From Microbacterium flavum (GTDB lineage: Bacteria; Actinomycetota; Actinomycetes; Actinomycetales; Microbacteriaceae), in the NCBI RefSeq assembly GCF_018717645.1, contig NZ_JAFLHG010000004.1, positions 124,001 to 188,000 on the forward strand: a stretch of DNA of 64,000 bases, in the 5' to 3' direction. A program made the position numbers and the translations under genes. Position 1 is the stretch's first letter, and each line of letters opens with the position of its first letter. This document shows, in pieces, positions 48,133 to 57,800 of the stretch. The notes under the pieces were generated by a model, which was not told the origin of the DNA, did no database searches, and saw nothing but the letters and a program-made list of their open reading frames with translations.

Positions 48133-49187
48133 GCTCGTTCCTCTTCCTCTCGCACAGTCACGCCTCGGGACCGTTCCGCGTCGGCAGCCACCATCTCGCG
48201 CGCGAGCTCGCCCGCACGGGCGCGGAGGTCGTGCACCTCAGCACGCCACTCTCCCTCGCACACCGCGTCACCGGTCGCGTCAGCCGGGCGGACGCCGCCG
48301 CGACGCCCCGTGGGACGCATACCGACGACGCCGGCGTCACCCACCTCGTGCCGCGCACGCTGACACCCCGCCCCTTCGGATCGTTCCGCGTCGAACGGGA
48401 ACTCGCGCGGCACTCCCTCCCGGCCGCATTCGACACCGTCCTCATCGACCAGCCGCTCCTGTGGGATGCCTCGGTGCGCCCGCTCGCACGGACACTCGTC
48501 TATCGGCCCACCGACCTCTACCCCTCGGGCGTGAAGGCGGATCTGCAGCGTCGGATCGTGACTGCCGCCGACGCCGTGGTGGCGACCTCGGCCGAAGTGC
48601 TGCGCGGACTCGGCGATGTGGACGTGCCGACCCTCGTGCTCGAGAACGGCGTCGACCTCGGGCATGTCGCGGCATCCGACTCCGCCGCGCGACCGGCGGT
48701 CTGCGTGTACGTGGGGGCACTCGATGGGCGCTTCGACTGGCTGCAGGTGATCCGGTGGGCCCAGGCCCGACCGGATGTCCGGTTCGAGATCGCGGGGCCG
48801 ACGCCCGGCCCGCGGGCCGTGCCGGCGAATGTCACGCTGCTCGGCCCCGTCGCCTACGACGCGGTGCCCGCTCTCCTCCACGGCGCTCGGGTCGGCCTCC
48901 TCCCCCTGAGCGACGATCCCCTCAACGCCGGGCGCAGCCCCATGAAGCTCCACGAATACCTCGGCGCCGGACTCAGCGTGGTGGCGCGTGGCACACCCGT
49001 GATCGGAGCTCGCGAGAGCCAGGGGCTCTACACCTACGACGGGCCGGATGACGCGGAGGCAGCGCTCTCGCGTGCGCTCGCGCACCCGTCCCCGAACCTC
49101 GCGGGCGCAGCCGGCGCCGCCGCATCCTCCTGGCCGGAGAAGACGCGGACTCTGCGGGCCTTCCTCGCCTCCCTGCCGACCCGGTGA
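48129..49187 (+). CDS. GT4-like glycosyltransferase
   Basis: A 352-residue GT-B enzyme. The N-half begins SSFLFLSHSHASGPFRVGSH and contains VLIDQPLLWDASVRPLAR; the C-half has VCVYVGALDGRFDWLQVIRW, NVTLLGPVAYDAVPALL and SPMKLHEYLGAGLSVVARGT, the donor-site region of single-chain wall-glycan transferases. It starts at GTG 48129, overlapping the pyruvyl transferase-like gene, and converges with the gene at 49214 over a 26-bp gap. Donor and acceptor are unknown. Confidence 0.88.
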   Translation: MSSFLFLSHSHASGPFRVGSHHLARELARTGAEVVHLSTPLSLAHRVTGRVSRADAAATPRGTHTDDAGVTHLVPRTLTPRPFGSFRVERELARHSLPAAFDTVLIDQPLLWDASVRPLARTLVYRPTDLYPSGVKADLQRRIVTAADAVVATSAEVLRGLGDVDVPTLVLENGVDLGHVAASDSAARPAVCVYVGALDGRFDWLQVIRWAQARPDVRFEIAGPTPGPRAVPANVTLLGPVAYDAVPALLHGARVGLLPLSDDPLNAGRSPMKLHEYLGAGLSVVARGTPVIGARESQGLYTYDGPDDAEAALSRALAHPSPNLAGAAGAAASSWPEKTRTLRAFLASLPTR

Positions 49188-49213
49188 GGCGTCCGGTCTT
49201 CCCGGCGCGCCGA

Positions 49214-50206
49214 TCAGATCGCGATGCCGCGCAGGGCCTGTGTCACCGTCGCCGCGACGCGGTCCCAGTCGTGCGCACCGACGGGCGGGCTGACGCGTCG
49301 GCGCTGCCCCGCGGCTGCGCGCAGCGCGTGCGACCACTCCTCGGCGTCCGTCGCCGATTCGAGCGCCCATCCGCGCCCGCCGACGACCTCGGACACCGCC
49401 GCGCACCCGCGCCAGTGGACCACCGGGACTCCGCAGGCGATCGACTCGAGAGCCGGGAGCCCGAACCCCTCGATCGTCGAGGGCATGACCGTCGCGGCCG
49501 CCCCCCGATAGAGGTCCGCCAGCGCCTCGTCGTCGAGACCCGACAGGAGAGCGACCCGCTCCGATACACCCAGCTCTCGCGCACGCGCAGCAGCGGCCGC
49601 CACCTCCCGCACCGGCAGAACCGCCCTCAGCCGCACCCCGGCCGCGCCGCGCAGCGCCCGCAGCACCACGTCCAGATTCTTATGCCGCCGCAGGTTGCCG
49701 ACGAACACGACGTACGGGTCGGACCCCGGATCCCCGGCGCCGTGATCCCCGTGACCGGAACCACCGCTGACCGTGAACGCGGGGGAACAGCCGTTTCCGG
49801 CGTCGACGATCCGCACATCGTCATCGTCCACCCACTCGGCGATCGCCGCCGCGGAGGTCTGGGACACCGTGAGGATCAGGCCCGCCCGTCTCACGACGTG
49901 ACGCACCGGACCCGCATAGTAGGCGAGGAACTTCGCGCGCCCCGGCCACGGCAGCTGCAGCTGGATCAGGTCGTGGATCGTCAGCACCTGGCGGCCCGCC
50001 CGCGCGAGTGCCCCGTACCCGGGCGAGTACACGACCCCCTCCCGGGCGGAATCGGGCACTCGTCGCAGCGCGTCCCACGGAGTGTGCGGGCTGCCGCTCA
50101 GGCCGAGAGGATGCCACGGCATCCCGAGCCGCGGGAGCACCTCGCGCGCGTACCGTCCGATCCCGTGCGCCCCGCGATACCGGTCGTCGACGGACAGCGC
50201 CCTCAC
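49214..50206 (-). CDS. GT4 family glycosyltransferase
   Basis: A 330-residue GT-B enzyme. It has GAHGIGRYAREVL at the N-terminus, VFVGNLRRHKNLDVVL, and the E-x7-E donor motif in STIEGFGLPALESIACGVP. It is the last gene of a three-gene unit with VanZ and another GT4; its GTG overlaps the upstream stop (GTGA). Likely a mannosyl- or rhamnosyl-type transferase by resemblance, not provable here. Confidence 0.92.
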   Translation of the reverse strand: MRALSVDDRYRGAHGIGRYAREVLPRLGMPWHPLGLSGSPHTPWDALRRVPDSAREGVVYSPGYGALARAGRQVLTIHDLIQLQLPWPGRAKFLAYYAGPVRHVVRRAGLILTVSQTSAAAIAEWVDDDDVRIVDAGNGCSPAFTVSGGSGHGDHGAGDPGSDPYVVFVGNLRRHKNLDVVLRALRGAAGVRLRAVLPVREVAAAAARARELGVSERVALLSGLDDEALADLYRGAAATVMPSTIEGFGLPALESIACGVPVVHWRGCAAVSEVVGGRGWALESATDAEEWSHALRAAAGQRRRVSPPVGAHDWDRVAATVTQALRGIAI

Positions 50207-51315
50207 GCGAGCGCCCCGCGAGACGCGGTGTGAGTGGCCACCCAGTCGCCCATCGCCGCGACGAACGTCGCCGTATCGAAGCGCCCCGCCCGGACGACGC
50301 ACGCGGCGCGGTCGACGCCCGCGGCGCGCGACACGGCATCCGCCAGCTCCGCCGCGCTCCAGTCGTGAACCAGCGCGCCGGTGACGCCGTCGATGACCGT
50401 CTCCGCCGTACCGCCTGCCGCGCTGGCGACGACAGGCGTGCCGGCGGCCATCGCCTCGACGGGCATGATGCCGAAGTCCTCGATCGCCGGAAAGACGAGC
50501 GCCACCGCAGATCGGTACAGCGCCGCGAGCATCGCCTGCGTGGGCGCCGTGACGAACCGGACGGGCACCCGGGCCGCCGCCGCCCGCGCTCGAAGGCGGC
50601 CCTCCTCAGGACCGTGACCGGCCAGCACGACGGGAAGACCGGCCGCAGCGCCCGCGTCGATCACCCGGTCGAGGCGCTTGTAGGGGACGAAGCGCGACAC
50701 CCCGAGCAGGTACTCCGCGGGGAGGTCCGCCATCCGCGCGGCCTCCTCGCCACTCAGGTCCGGCGCAGACGCGAAGGCCTCGACGTCGACGGGCGGGTGG
50801 ATCACGGTGGCCTCCCGCTCCCACGCATCCCCGATCCGCTGAGCGACGAACGCGCTGTTCGCCGCGATCGCGAGGGGCTCCCGTGCGCGCCGTCGGTCCA
50901 CGGGGCGCAGGGCCGACGACACCGCCCGCGCCGCGAGGCCGCCCCCCCGACCATCGAGCTCCGGCGCCCAGACGTACCGCGCCGGCGTGTGCGCATAGAC
51001 GAGCTTCGGAGCGTCGCGCGCCGGCCCCGCGAACCGCGCGTGATGCGCGAAGAGGTGGCTGCTGGCGAGCACCCACTCGGCGTCGCGGCGGGGCAGGTGG
51101 CGCCACGCCGCAGGCATGAGCGGGAGCGCGAGCGCCTTGCGGCCGCGCAGCGGCGTTCGCGCGAGGACCGTCTCCTCGACGCCGTCGAAGCGGCCGTCGC
51201 TGTCGTTCCAGAGGCAGAACCGCTCGGCATCCGGATACATCGCCGACAGCACCTCGAAGACGTTCTCCGAGCCCCCGTGACGCGAGAGCCACTCGTGGAT
51301 CAGGATGCCGGCCAC
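50203..51315 (-). CDS. GT4 family glycosyltransferase
   Basis: A 370-residue GT-B enzyme. HEWLSRHGGSENVFEVL near the start, YLLGVSRFVPYKRLDRVIDA in the donor domain, and the E-x7-E motif in AIEDFGIMPVEAMAAGTP are all present, with KLVYAHTPARYVWAPE in the acceptor half. The start at 51315 overlaps the VanZ gene by 16 bases and its stop overlaps the next gene by four, so all three are co-translated. Confidence 0.93.
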   Translation of the reverse strand: MAGILIHEWLSRHGGSENVFEVLSAMYPDAERFCLWNDSDGRFDGVEETVLARTPLRGRKALALPLMPAAWRHLPRRDAEWVLASSHLFAHHARFAGPARDAPKLVYAHTPARYVWAPELDGRGGGLAARAVSSALRPVDRRRAREPLAIAANSAFVAQRIGDAWEREATVIHPPVDVEAFASAPDLSGEEAARMADLPAEYLLGVSRFVPYKRLDRVIDAGAAAGLPVVLAGHGPEEGRLRARAAAARVPVRFVTAPTQAMLAALYRSAVALVFPAIEDFGIMPVEAMAAGTPVVASAAGGTAETVIDGVTGALVHDWSAAELADAVSRAAGVDRAACVVRAGRFDTATFVAAMGDWVATHTASRGALA

Positions 51316-51833
51316 GGGTCACCCCCGGCCGTGACCAGAGCATCGCCCCGCCGTGCGAGCGCGGCGGCGATCACCCGCTCGTCCCGGGCGTGCACGAGGG
51401 CGCGCAGCAGCCACGCCGCGAGCGCCCCCGCGTAGCCGCCCAGCGTGTTCGCGAGCACGTCGAAGAGGCTCGGCGTGCGTTCGAGCAGGAGCGCGGACTG
51501 CGCCCACTCGATCGATCCGGACAGCGCCGGGACGATGAGCAGGGTCAGCCACATCGCCCGACGCGGCAGGGCGAGGGCGACGAGGAAGCCGAGGGGGAGG
51601 AACATGGCGACGTTCGCCGTGAACTCGAACTTGCGGTAGCCGAACCATGTCGGGACCCCGTGACGATGCAGCGCGGCGAGCAGCTCATCGATCGCGGATT
51701 CGTATCCACGGTCGAGCGGCGTCGGCGAGAGGGTCATCAGGAGGATGACGACGATGCACACCAGCGTCCCCGCGGCCGCGATCCCGACCCGCAGGCGAGA
51801 GGGCGAGGGGGATGCGGGGGGCATGCGGACCAT
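51300..51833 (-). CDS. VanZ family membrane protein
   Basis: A 177-residue protein with four membrane helices. The family motif is NVAMFLPLGFLVAL, followed by GSIEWAQSALL and FDVLANTLGG, with D and N residues at the conserved sites. VanZ-like proteins accompany many surface-glycan loci; some give teicoplanin tolerance, the mechanism is unknown. Two ATGs are possible: 51833, or 51824, which lies seven bases after a TAGGAT box and would be leaderless. It heads the three-gene GT4 operon. Confidence 0.9.
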   Translation of the reverse strand: MVRMPPASPSPSRLRVGIAAAGTLVCIVVILLMTLSPTPLDRGYESAIDELLAALHRHGVPTWFGYRKFEFTANVAMFLPLGFLVALALPRRAMWLTLLIVPALSGSIEWAQSALLLERTPSLFDVLANTLGGYAGALAAWLLRALVHARDERVIAAALARRGDALVTAGGDPWPAS

Positions 51834-51858
51834 CCTACGGATCGCCGTCGGCCGGGCC

Positions 51859-51884
51859 GGGGGCGGGCCTGGCGACCCGCCCCC
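51859..51884 (-). terminator. Hairpin after the giant DUF11 gene
   Basis: A perfect 9-bp stem (GGGGGCGGG / CCCGCCCCC) with an 8-nt loop starts ten bases past the TAG-side end of the gene at 51894. It separates that gene from the VanZ operon. Confidence 0.7.
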
Positions 51885-51893
51885 GCGCTCCGA

Positions 51894-54800
51894 CTACCGG
51901 GCGTCCTCCTCGCGGCGGCGGCGCGACCACCACAGGGCGAGGAGGCCGAGGGCGAGGAGCCCGAGGCCCCACGGCAGGTACGGGCCGAGGACCCCACCGG
52001 TCGCGGGCAGGTCGACGACGATGACGATGCCCGTCGCCGTGGCCTCCACGGTCTTCCCGAAGGCATTCGACGACGCCGATGCGACGTTCACGATCGTCCC
52101 GCGGGCACTCGACTGCACGTCGACCGTGAGGTCGACCGTCGCCGTCTGCCCGACCGCGAGTCCGTCGACCACGCACCCGAGCGTGCCGTCCGAGATCGAG
52201 CACGTTCCGTCGGCTCCCGAGAGCGTCGCCGAGTTCGCGACGATCCCCGCTGGCAGCGGATCGGTCACCGTGATCGGCCCCGGGTCTTCCGTCGGGCCGT
52301 TGTTCACGACCGTGATCCGGTAGTGCCCCTGCGCGCCGGTCACCAGGTCGCCCACGAGCGTCTTCGTGATGGCGAGGTCCGCCAGCGGGGGCACGGTCAC
52401 GGTCGCCGTGGACGTGTTGTCCTCGAGCGTGCCCGGGTCCTCCGGCGTGGTCGCCGTGACGGTCGCGGTGTTGGCGACCTCGGGGTACGCGGCGGGGAGC
52501 ACGCGGACCTCGACGGTGATGACCGGCGCCTGTGCTCCGGCGGCGAGCTCGGGCAGGACGCACGCGACGGTGCCGGTGGCGGCATCCGCCCCGCAGGACC
52601 AGCCGTCCCCCGTGGCGCCGACGAACGCGAGACCGGCGGGCAGCGCGTCCTCGACGCGAATGCCCCGAGAGGTCGCCGGACCGGCGTTGCCGACCGCGAG
52701 CTCGTACGCGAAGGTCTCGCCGACGATCGGCTCGCCCACGGGGGTCTTCACGATCGAGAGGTCCGCGACCTCGGCGATCGTGCCCGTGGCTGTCCCGGTG
52801 TTGTTGCCGGGATCGGGGTCGGGAGTGGATGCCGAGACGACGGCCGTGTTGACGATGTCGCCCTGGAGCGCGGCATCCGCCGACACGTCGATCGTGAAGG
52901 TGAGCGACCCGGACGGCGCCAGGGTGCCGTCGAACGTGCAGTCCACCGCGCTGCCGCCGGCTGCGGCACATGTCCATCCGGTTCCCGCGGCGCTCGCGAA
53001 GGAGAGGCCGGCGGGAAGGGTGTCGACCACCGCGATGTCACGTGCCGTCGAGGGGCCGAGGTTCGTCACGGTGAACGTGTACTGACCCGATCCGCCCGCC
53101 TGGATCTCCTGCGAGATCGCCTTGCTGAGCGTGAGGTCGGCCGAGGTGCTCACGACCGACGTCGCCTGCGCGGCGTTGTTGGATGCGTCCGGATCCGGCG
53201 TCTTCCCCGGTGCGACCGTGACATCGTTGCGGACCTCGCCCTGCACGTCCGAGGCGATGAGCCCCACGACCGTGATGACGGGAGCGGCGCCGACGGGGAG
53301 GTCCCCCGCACGGGCACAGTCGACCATCGCGCGGCCGTCGCCCCCCGCCGCGCCCGGGGCGCAGCTCCAGCCGTCCCCGGAGGCGGAGACGAACGAGACG
53401 CCGGCGGGGAGGATGTCGGCGACGAGGATCGGCTCGTCCGCATCGGCGTACGACGTCGACGGACCGGCGTTCGCGACCTGGACCGTCCAGGAGATCTCCC
53501 TACCCGCGACGATGTCGCCGGGGGCGGTCGTGACCGTCTTGGCCACCGACAGGTCGGCGACCTGTGCGAGCGTCACCGTGTCGGTGGCGACATTGTTGCG
53601 CAGATCGGGGTCGGCTGTCGCCCCGGGCGCGACGTCCGCCGTGTTCGCGAGCTCGCCCGTCAGCGCCGCGTCGAGCGAGACCTGGACGGGGAGGGTGACG
53701 GATGCCTGGGCGGCGATCGTCTGCGGGATCGTGCAGACGACGAGCTGCGGATCATCGGCATCCACCGCGCACAGCTCGGACGAGCCGGCGGCGAGGAAGC
53801 CGGTGCCGTCCGTGAGCCGGTCCGTCACCACGATCGGACGGTCGGCATCCGCGACCGAGTCGCTCGGGCCGTCGTTGGTGACGGTGAGCGTCCAGGTGAA
53901 CGGCGCCCCCGCGACGGCGGTCGCCCCCGCATCGTGCGTCTTGCGCAGCACGAGGTCCGCGGTGGTGACCGTCGTGCCGCCGACCGTCGAGGTGTTGTTC
54001 TCGAGATCCGGGTCCGGAGTCTGCGCGCGCACGGTCGCGGTGTTGATGAGGTCGCCGCTCAGGTCGGCGGGTGCCGACACCTCGATCTCGAGATCGACGA
54101 TCCCGGAGGGGAGGATCGCGCCGTCGTAGGCGCACTCGACCTCCTGGGTCCCGGGCGTCGAGGCGCACGTCCAAGGCGCGTCCACGCCCTCGGGCACGAC
54201 GACCCGCGCGAACGCCAGCGGCGTCGGCAGCGTGTCGGTGATCGTCACGCCGCGCGCGGTCGACGGGCCGAGGTTGGTCACCTGCAGGAGGTAGCGTCCC
54301 GTCGAGCCGGCGACGATCTCGCCGCTGATGCTCTTCACGAGCTTGAGGTCGGCGGACTCGGTGACCGGGGTCTTCACCACGGCGCGGTCGGGCCCGACGT
54401 TCTCCTCGGGCTGAGGAGTCAGTCCCGGCGTGACGACGGCGACGTTCTCGATCTCGCCCTGTCGGCTGGGGTCGATGACACCGGAGACGGTGAAGGTCTG
54501 CGGCGAGGCCGTGGGCAGGTCCGAGGGCAGGGTGCACGTGACCGCGCGCTCGTCCTCGGCGATCGCGCACGCCCAACCCGCGGGACCGGTCACGCTCGTG
54601 GCGCGGACCCCGTCGGGAAGCGTGTCGACGACGGTGATCGGCGTCTCGGCGTCGGCGTCGGAGTTCGACGGACCCAGGTTGGTCGCGACGAGGCTCCAGG
54701 TCACCGTTTGGCCGGCGATCACGGCGCTCGGTTCGGTGACGAGCGCCTTCTCGATCTGCAGGTCCGCGACCTCGACGAGCGTCACCTCGTCTCGCCCGGT

Positions 54801-57800
54801 GTTGTTGTCCGGGTTCGGATCGGTGGTGATCTCCGGGGTCGCCGTCGCGGCGTTCGCGATCGTGCCCTCGAGCGCCTCATCGAGCGCGACGCGGATGTCG
54901 AACGACACCGACGTCTGCGCGGCGAGGGTCTGCGTGATCGTGCAGACGACCAGCTGCGGGTCGGCCGCATCCGCCGCGCACGCGGGGTCCGAGCCGTCGG
55001 CGAGGAACGTCGTCCCGGCCGCCAGCTGATCCGTGACGACGATCGGCTGCTCCGACGAGGCGCGCGAGTCGCTCTCGCCGAGGTTGTTCACCGTCACGGT
55101 CCACGTCAGGTCGCGACCGGCGATCGCCTGCGCGTCGGGGTCGTGCGACTTGGTGACCTCGAGGTCGGCCTGCGTCGCGGTGGTGCCGCTCACGGTGTCC
55201 TCGTTGTTGCCGGGGTTCGGGTCGTCGGTGATGGCATCCACGCGCGCGACGTTCGTGATGTCGCCGGTCAGATCGCTCGGCGCCGTCACCTCGATCTCGA
55301 GGCGGATCGTGTTGCCCGGCTCGAGGATCCCGTCGTACGCGCAGATCACGATCTGCGCGTCGCCGTCGTCCGGCGCACAGGTCCAGAGGGCGTCCTCACC
55401 GTCCGGGATGACCACCTTCGAGAACCCGATCGGCGCCGGAAGGGTGTCGGTGACGGTCACGCCGCGCGCCGACGACGGGCCGTCGTTCGTCACATCCATC
55501 GTGTAGCGGCCCGTGCCGCCCGCGACGATCGTCGCGCTGATCTCCTTGTCGATGCGGAGGTCGGCCGACTCGGAGATGATCGAGGTGGCGGTGTCCCGGT
55601 CGGGGCGGGTGTTCGCGCCCTGACCGGTGAGTCCGGGGGCCACCGTCGCGACATTGTCGATCCGGCCCTGTCGGCCGGGGTCGACCGCGCCGACGATACC
55701 GATCGACTGGACATCATCCCTCGCCAGGTTCTCGGGCAGCGTGCAGGTGACCGTCCCCTTGTCGTCGGAGATCGTGCAGGTCCATCCCTCGGGCGCATCG
55801 ACACGCGTGGCGAGGACGCCCGGGGGGAGTGTGTCGACGACCGTGATCGGGTTCTCGACGTCGGCGTCGGAATTGGACGGACCGTGGTTCGTCACGTCGA
55901 GTCGCCATACGACCTCCGAGCCGGCGAGGACCGGTCCGTCGGCCGGGCTGGTGACCGACTTCACGATCCCGAGGTCGGCGACCTCGATCACCGGTGGGGT
56001 GACGTTGGTGGCCGTGTTCGGGAACGAGGGGTTCTCGGGGTCTTCGGCGGGCTCCTCGGTGAGCGAGGGGACCACGGTCGCCGTGTTCGTGAGAGCTCCC
56101 GACGCGGCCTGGTCGACCGCCACGCGCAGCCTCACCGTGACCGTGTCGCCCGGCGCCATCGTGTCCGCGATCGCGCACGTAACGTCACGGTCTTCCGCGC
56201 GGCACTCCGCTCCGGCGCCGGTCGCGCTGACGAAGGAGACCTCGGCCGGCAGCTGATCGGTGATGAGGATCGGATCCTCCGGCGTGGCGACCGAGTCGCT
56301 CGGCCCGTGGTTGGTCACGACGATCTCCCACACGAACTCCTCGCCCGCCGTCGGGGCGCCGAGGTTGGTCTTCGTGATGCCGAGGTCGGCGACAGTCTGA
56401 ATCTCGACATCCACCTGATCCTGGGGATCCTCGGGCGCGGACGGCGAGGTGACCGTCGCGACATTCGTCACGACCTGCGCGGCGAGCGTCGGGGAGACGG
56501 CGGCGACGATCACGAGGTCCGGCGCCGAGGCGTCCGCAGCGAGGCTCACGGGTTCGCCCGCGGCATCCTGCAGCTCGCACAGCACCTGACGTCCGTCGGC
56601 GCTCTCACACGACCACACGGCCGGGCCGCCGGTCGTCGAGGAGGACAGGTAGGTCAGCCCCTCGGGGAGCGTGTCCGTGACGACGACGGATGCCGCGGCA
56701 TCCGACGGTCCGGAGTCGCCGACCTTGATCGTGAAGGTCGCCGTCTCACCGGCGCGCACGACGGGCGTCGACGTCGTCTTGTCGATCGTGAGCGCACTGA
56801 CGGCGACCACGTCGACGGCGCCCGAATCGGTCGCCGTCGCGGGTTCGCCGGTGTCGACGTCGCGCGTCGTGGAGGTGGCGGTCGCCGTGTTCACGATGCG
56901 CGAGCCGTCCGGCACCGAAGCGCGCACGGTGGTCACGACGTCGACATCGACCGAGCCTCCGGCGGCGATGACGCCGAGGTCGCACCGCACCGCCTGAGTG
57001 CCGGAGCACGATGTCTGGTCGGGGCCGAACGACGCCGACACGAGGACGAGATCCGCCGGAAGCGCATCGGCGAGCGAGACGCTCTGGGCGTCGGACGGGC
57101 CCGCATTGGCGACCGTGATCGTCCACGAGACCTGGTCGCCCGCGTTCACCGAGTCGACATCCGGGGTCTTGCTGACGCTGAGCTTCGCGAGGGTCTCGAC
57201 CGGGAGGATGGCCTTCGCGTCGTTGTTCTCGGTGTTCGGGTCGTCGGTCGTCGAGCTCACGAGCGCGTCGTTGACGAGCGTCGCCGAGGTGACCGACGGC
57301 GCGACGGCCACCGTGATCTCGAACGTCCACGGGTCGGCGGCTGCGTCCAGACCGCCCGCGAGCACGCACGTCACCGTGCGCCCGTCGGCCGCCACGCTGC
57401 ACTCGTCGGGAAGCGTCACGACGCTCATCCCGATCGGGAGCACGTCGGTGACCGTCACCGCGTCCGCATCGGACGGGCCGAGGTTGTCGACGGAGAAGCT
57501 GTAGACGGCGTTGCGACCGGCGATGACCGCGTCGCCTTCCGCCCCGCCCTCCGGGCGCACGTCCTTGGTCAGCGCGAGGTCGGCCTCCGCCTCCGGCACG
57601 CCCGGCGTTGCCTGCGAGGTGTCCTGATCGGATCTCCACGTCGACGACACCGTCGCGGTGTTCGTGAGCTCGTCGGCCTCTCCGACGAACGCCGGGTCGA
57701 GCGTGGCGCGGTACGTGATCGTCGGGGCACTCGTGTCGGCCGGCAGCACACCGTCGTAGGCGAAGCGGACGGTGCCCGCCCCGGCCGTGGCCGTCCACCC

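Noticed and set aside
52767..56390. Periodic repeats considered as a CRISPR or satellite array
   Set aside because: The period is over 1 kb, copies are diverged, and the repeats follow protein modules in one frame.
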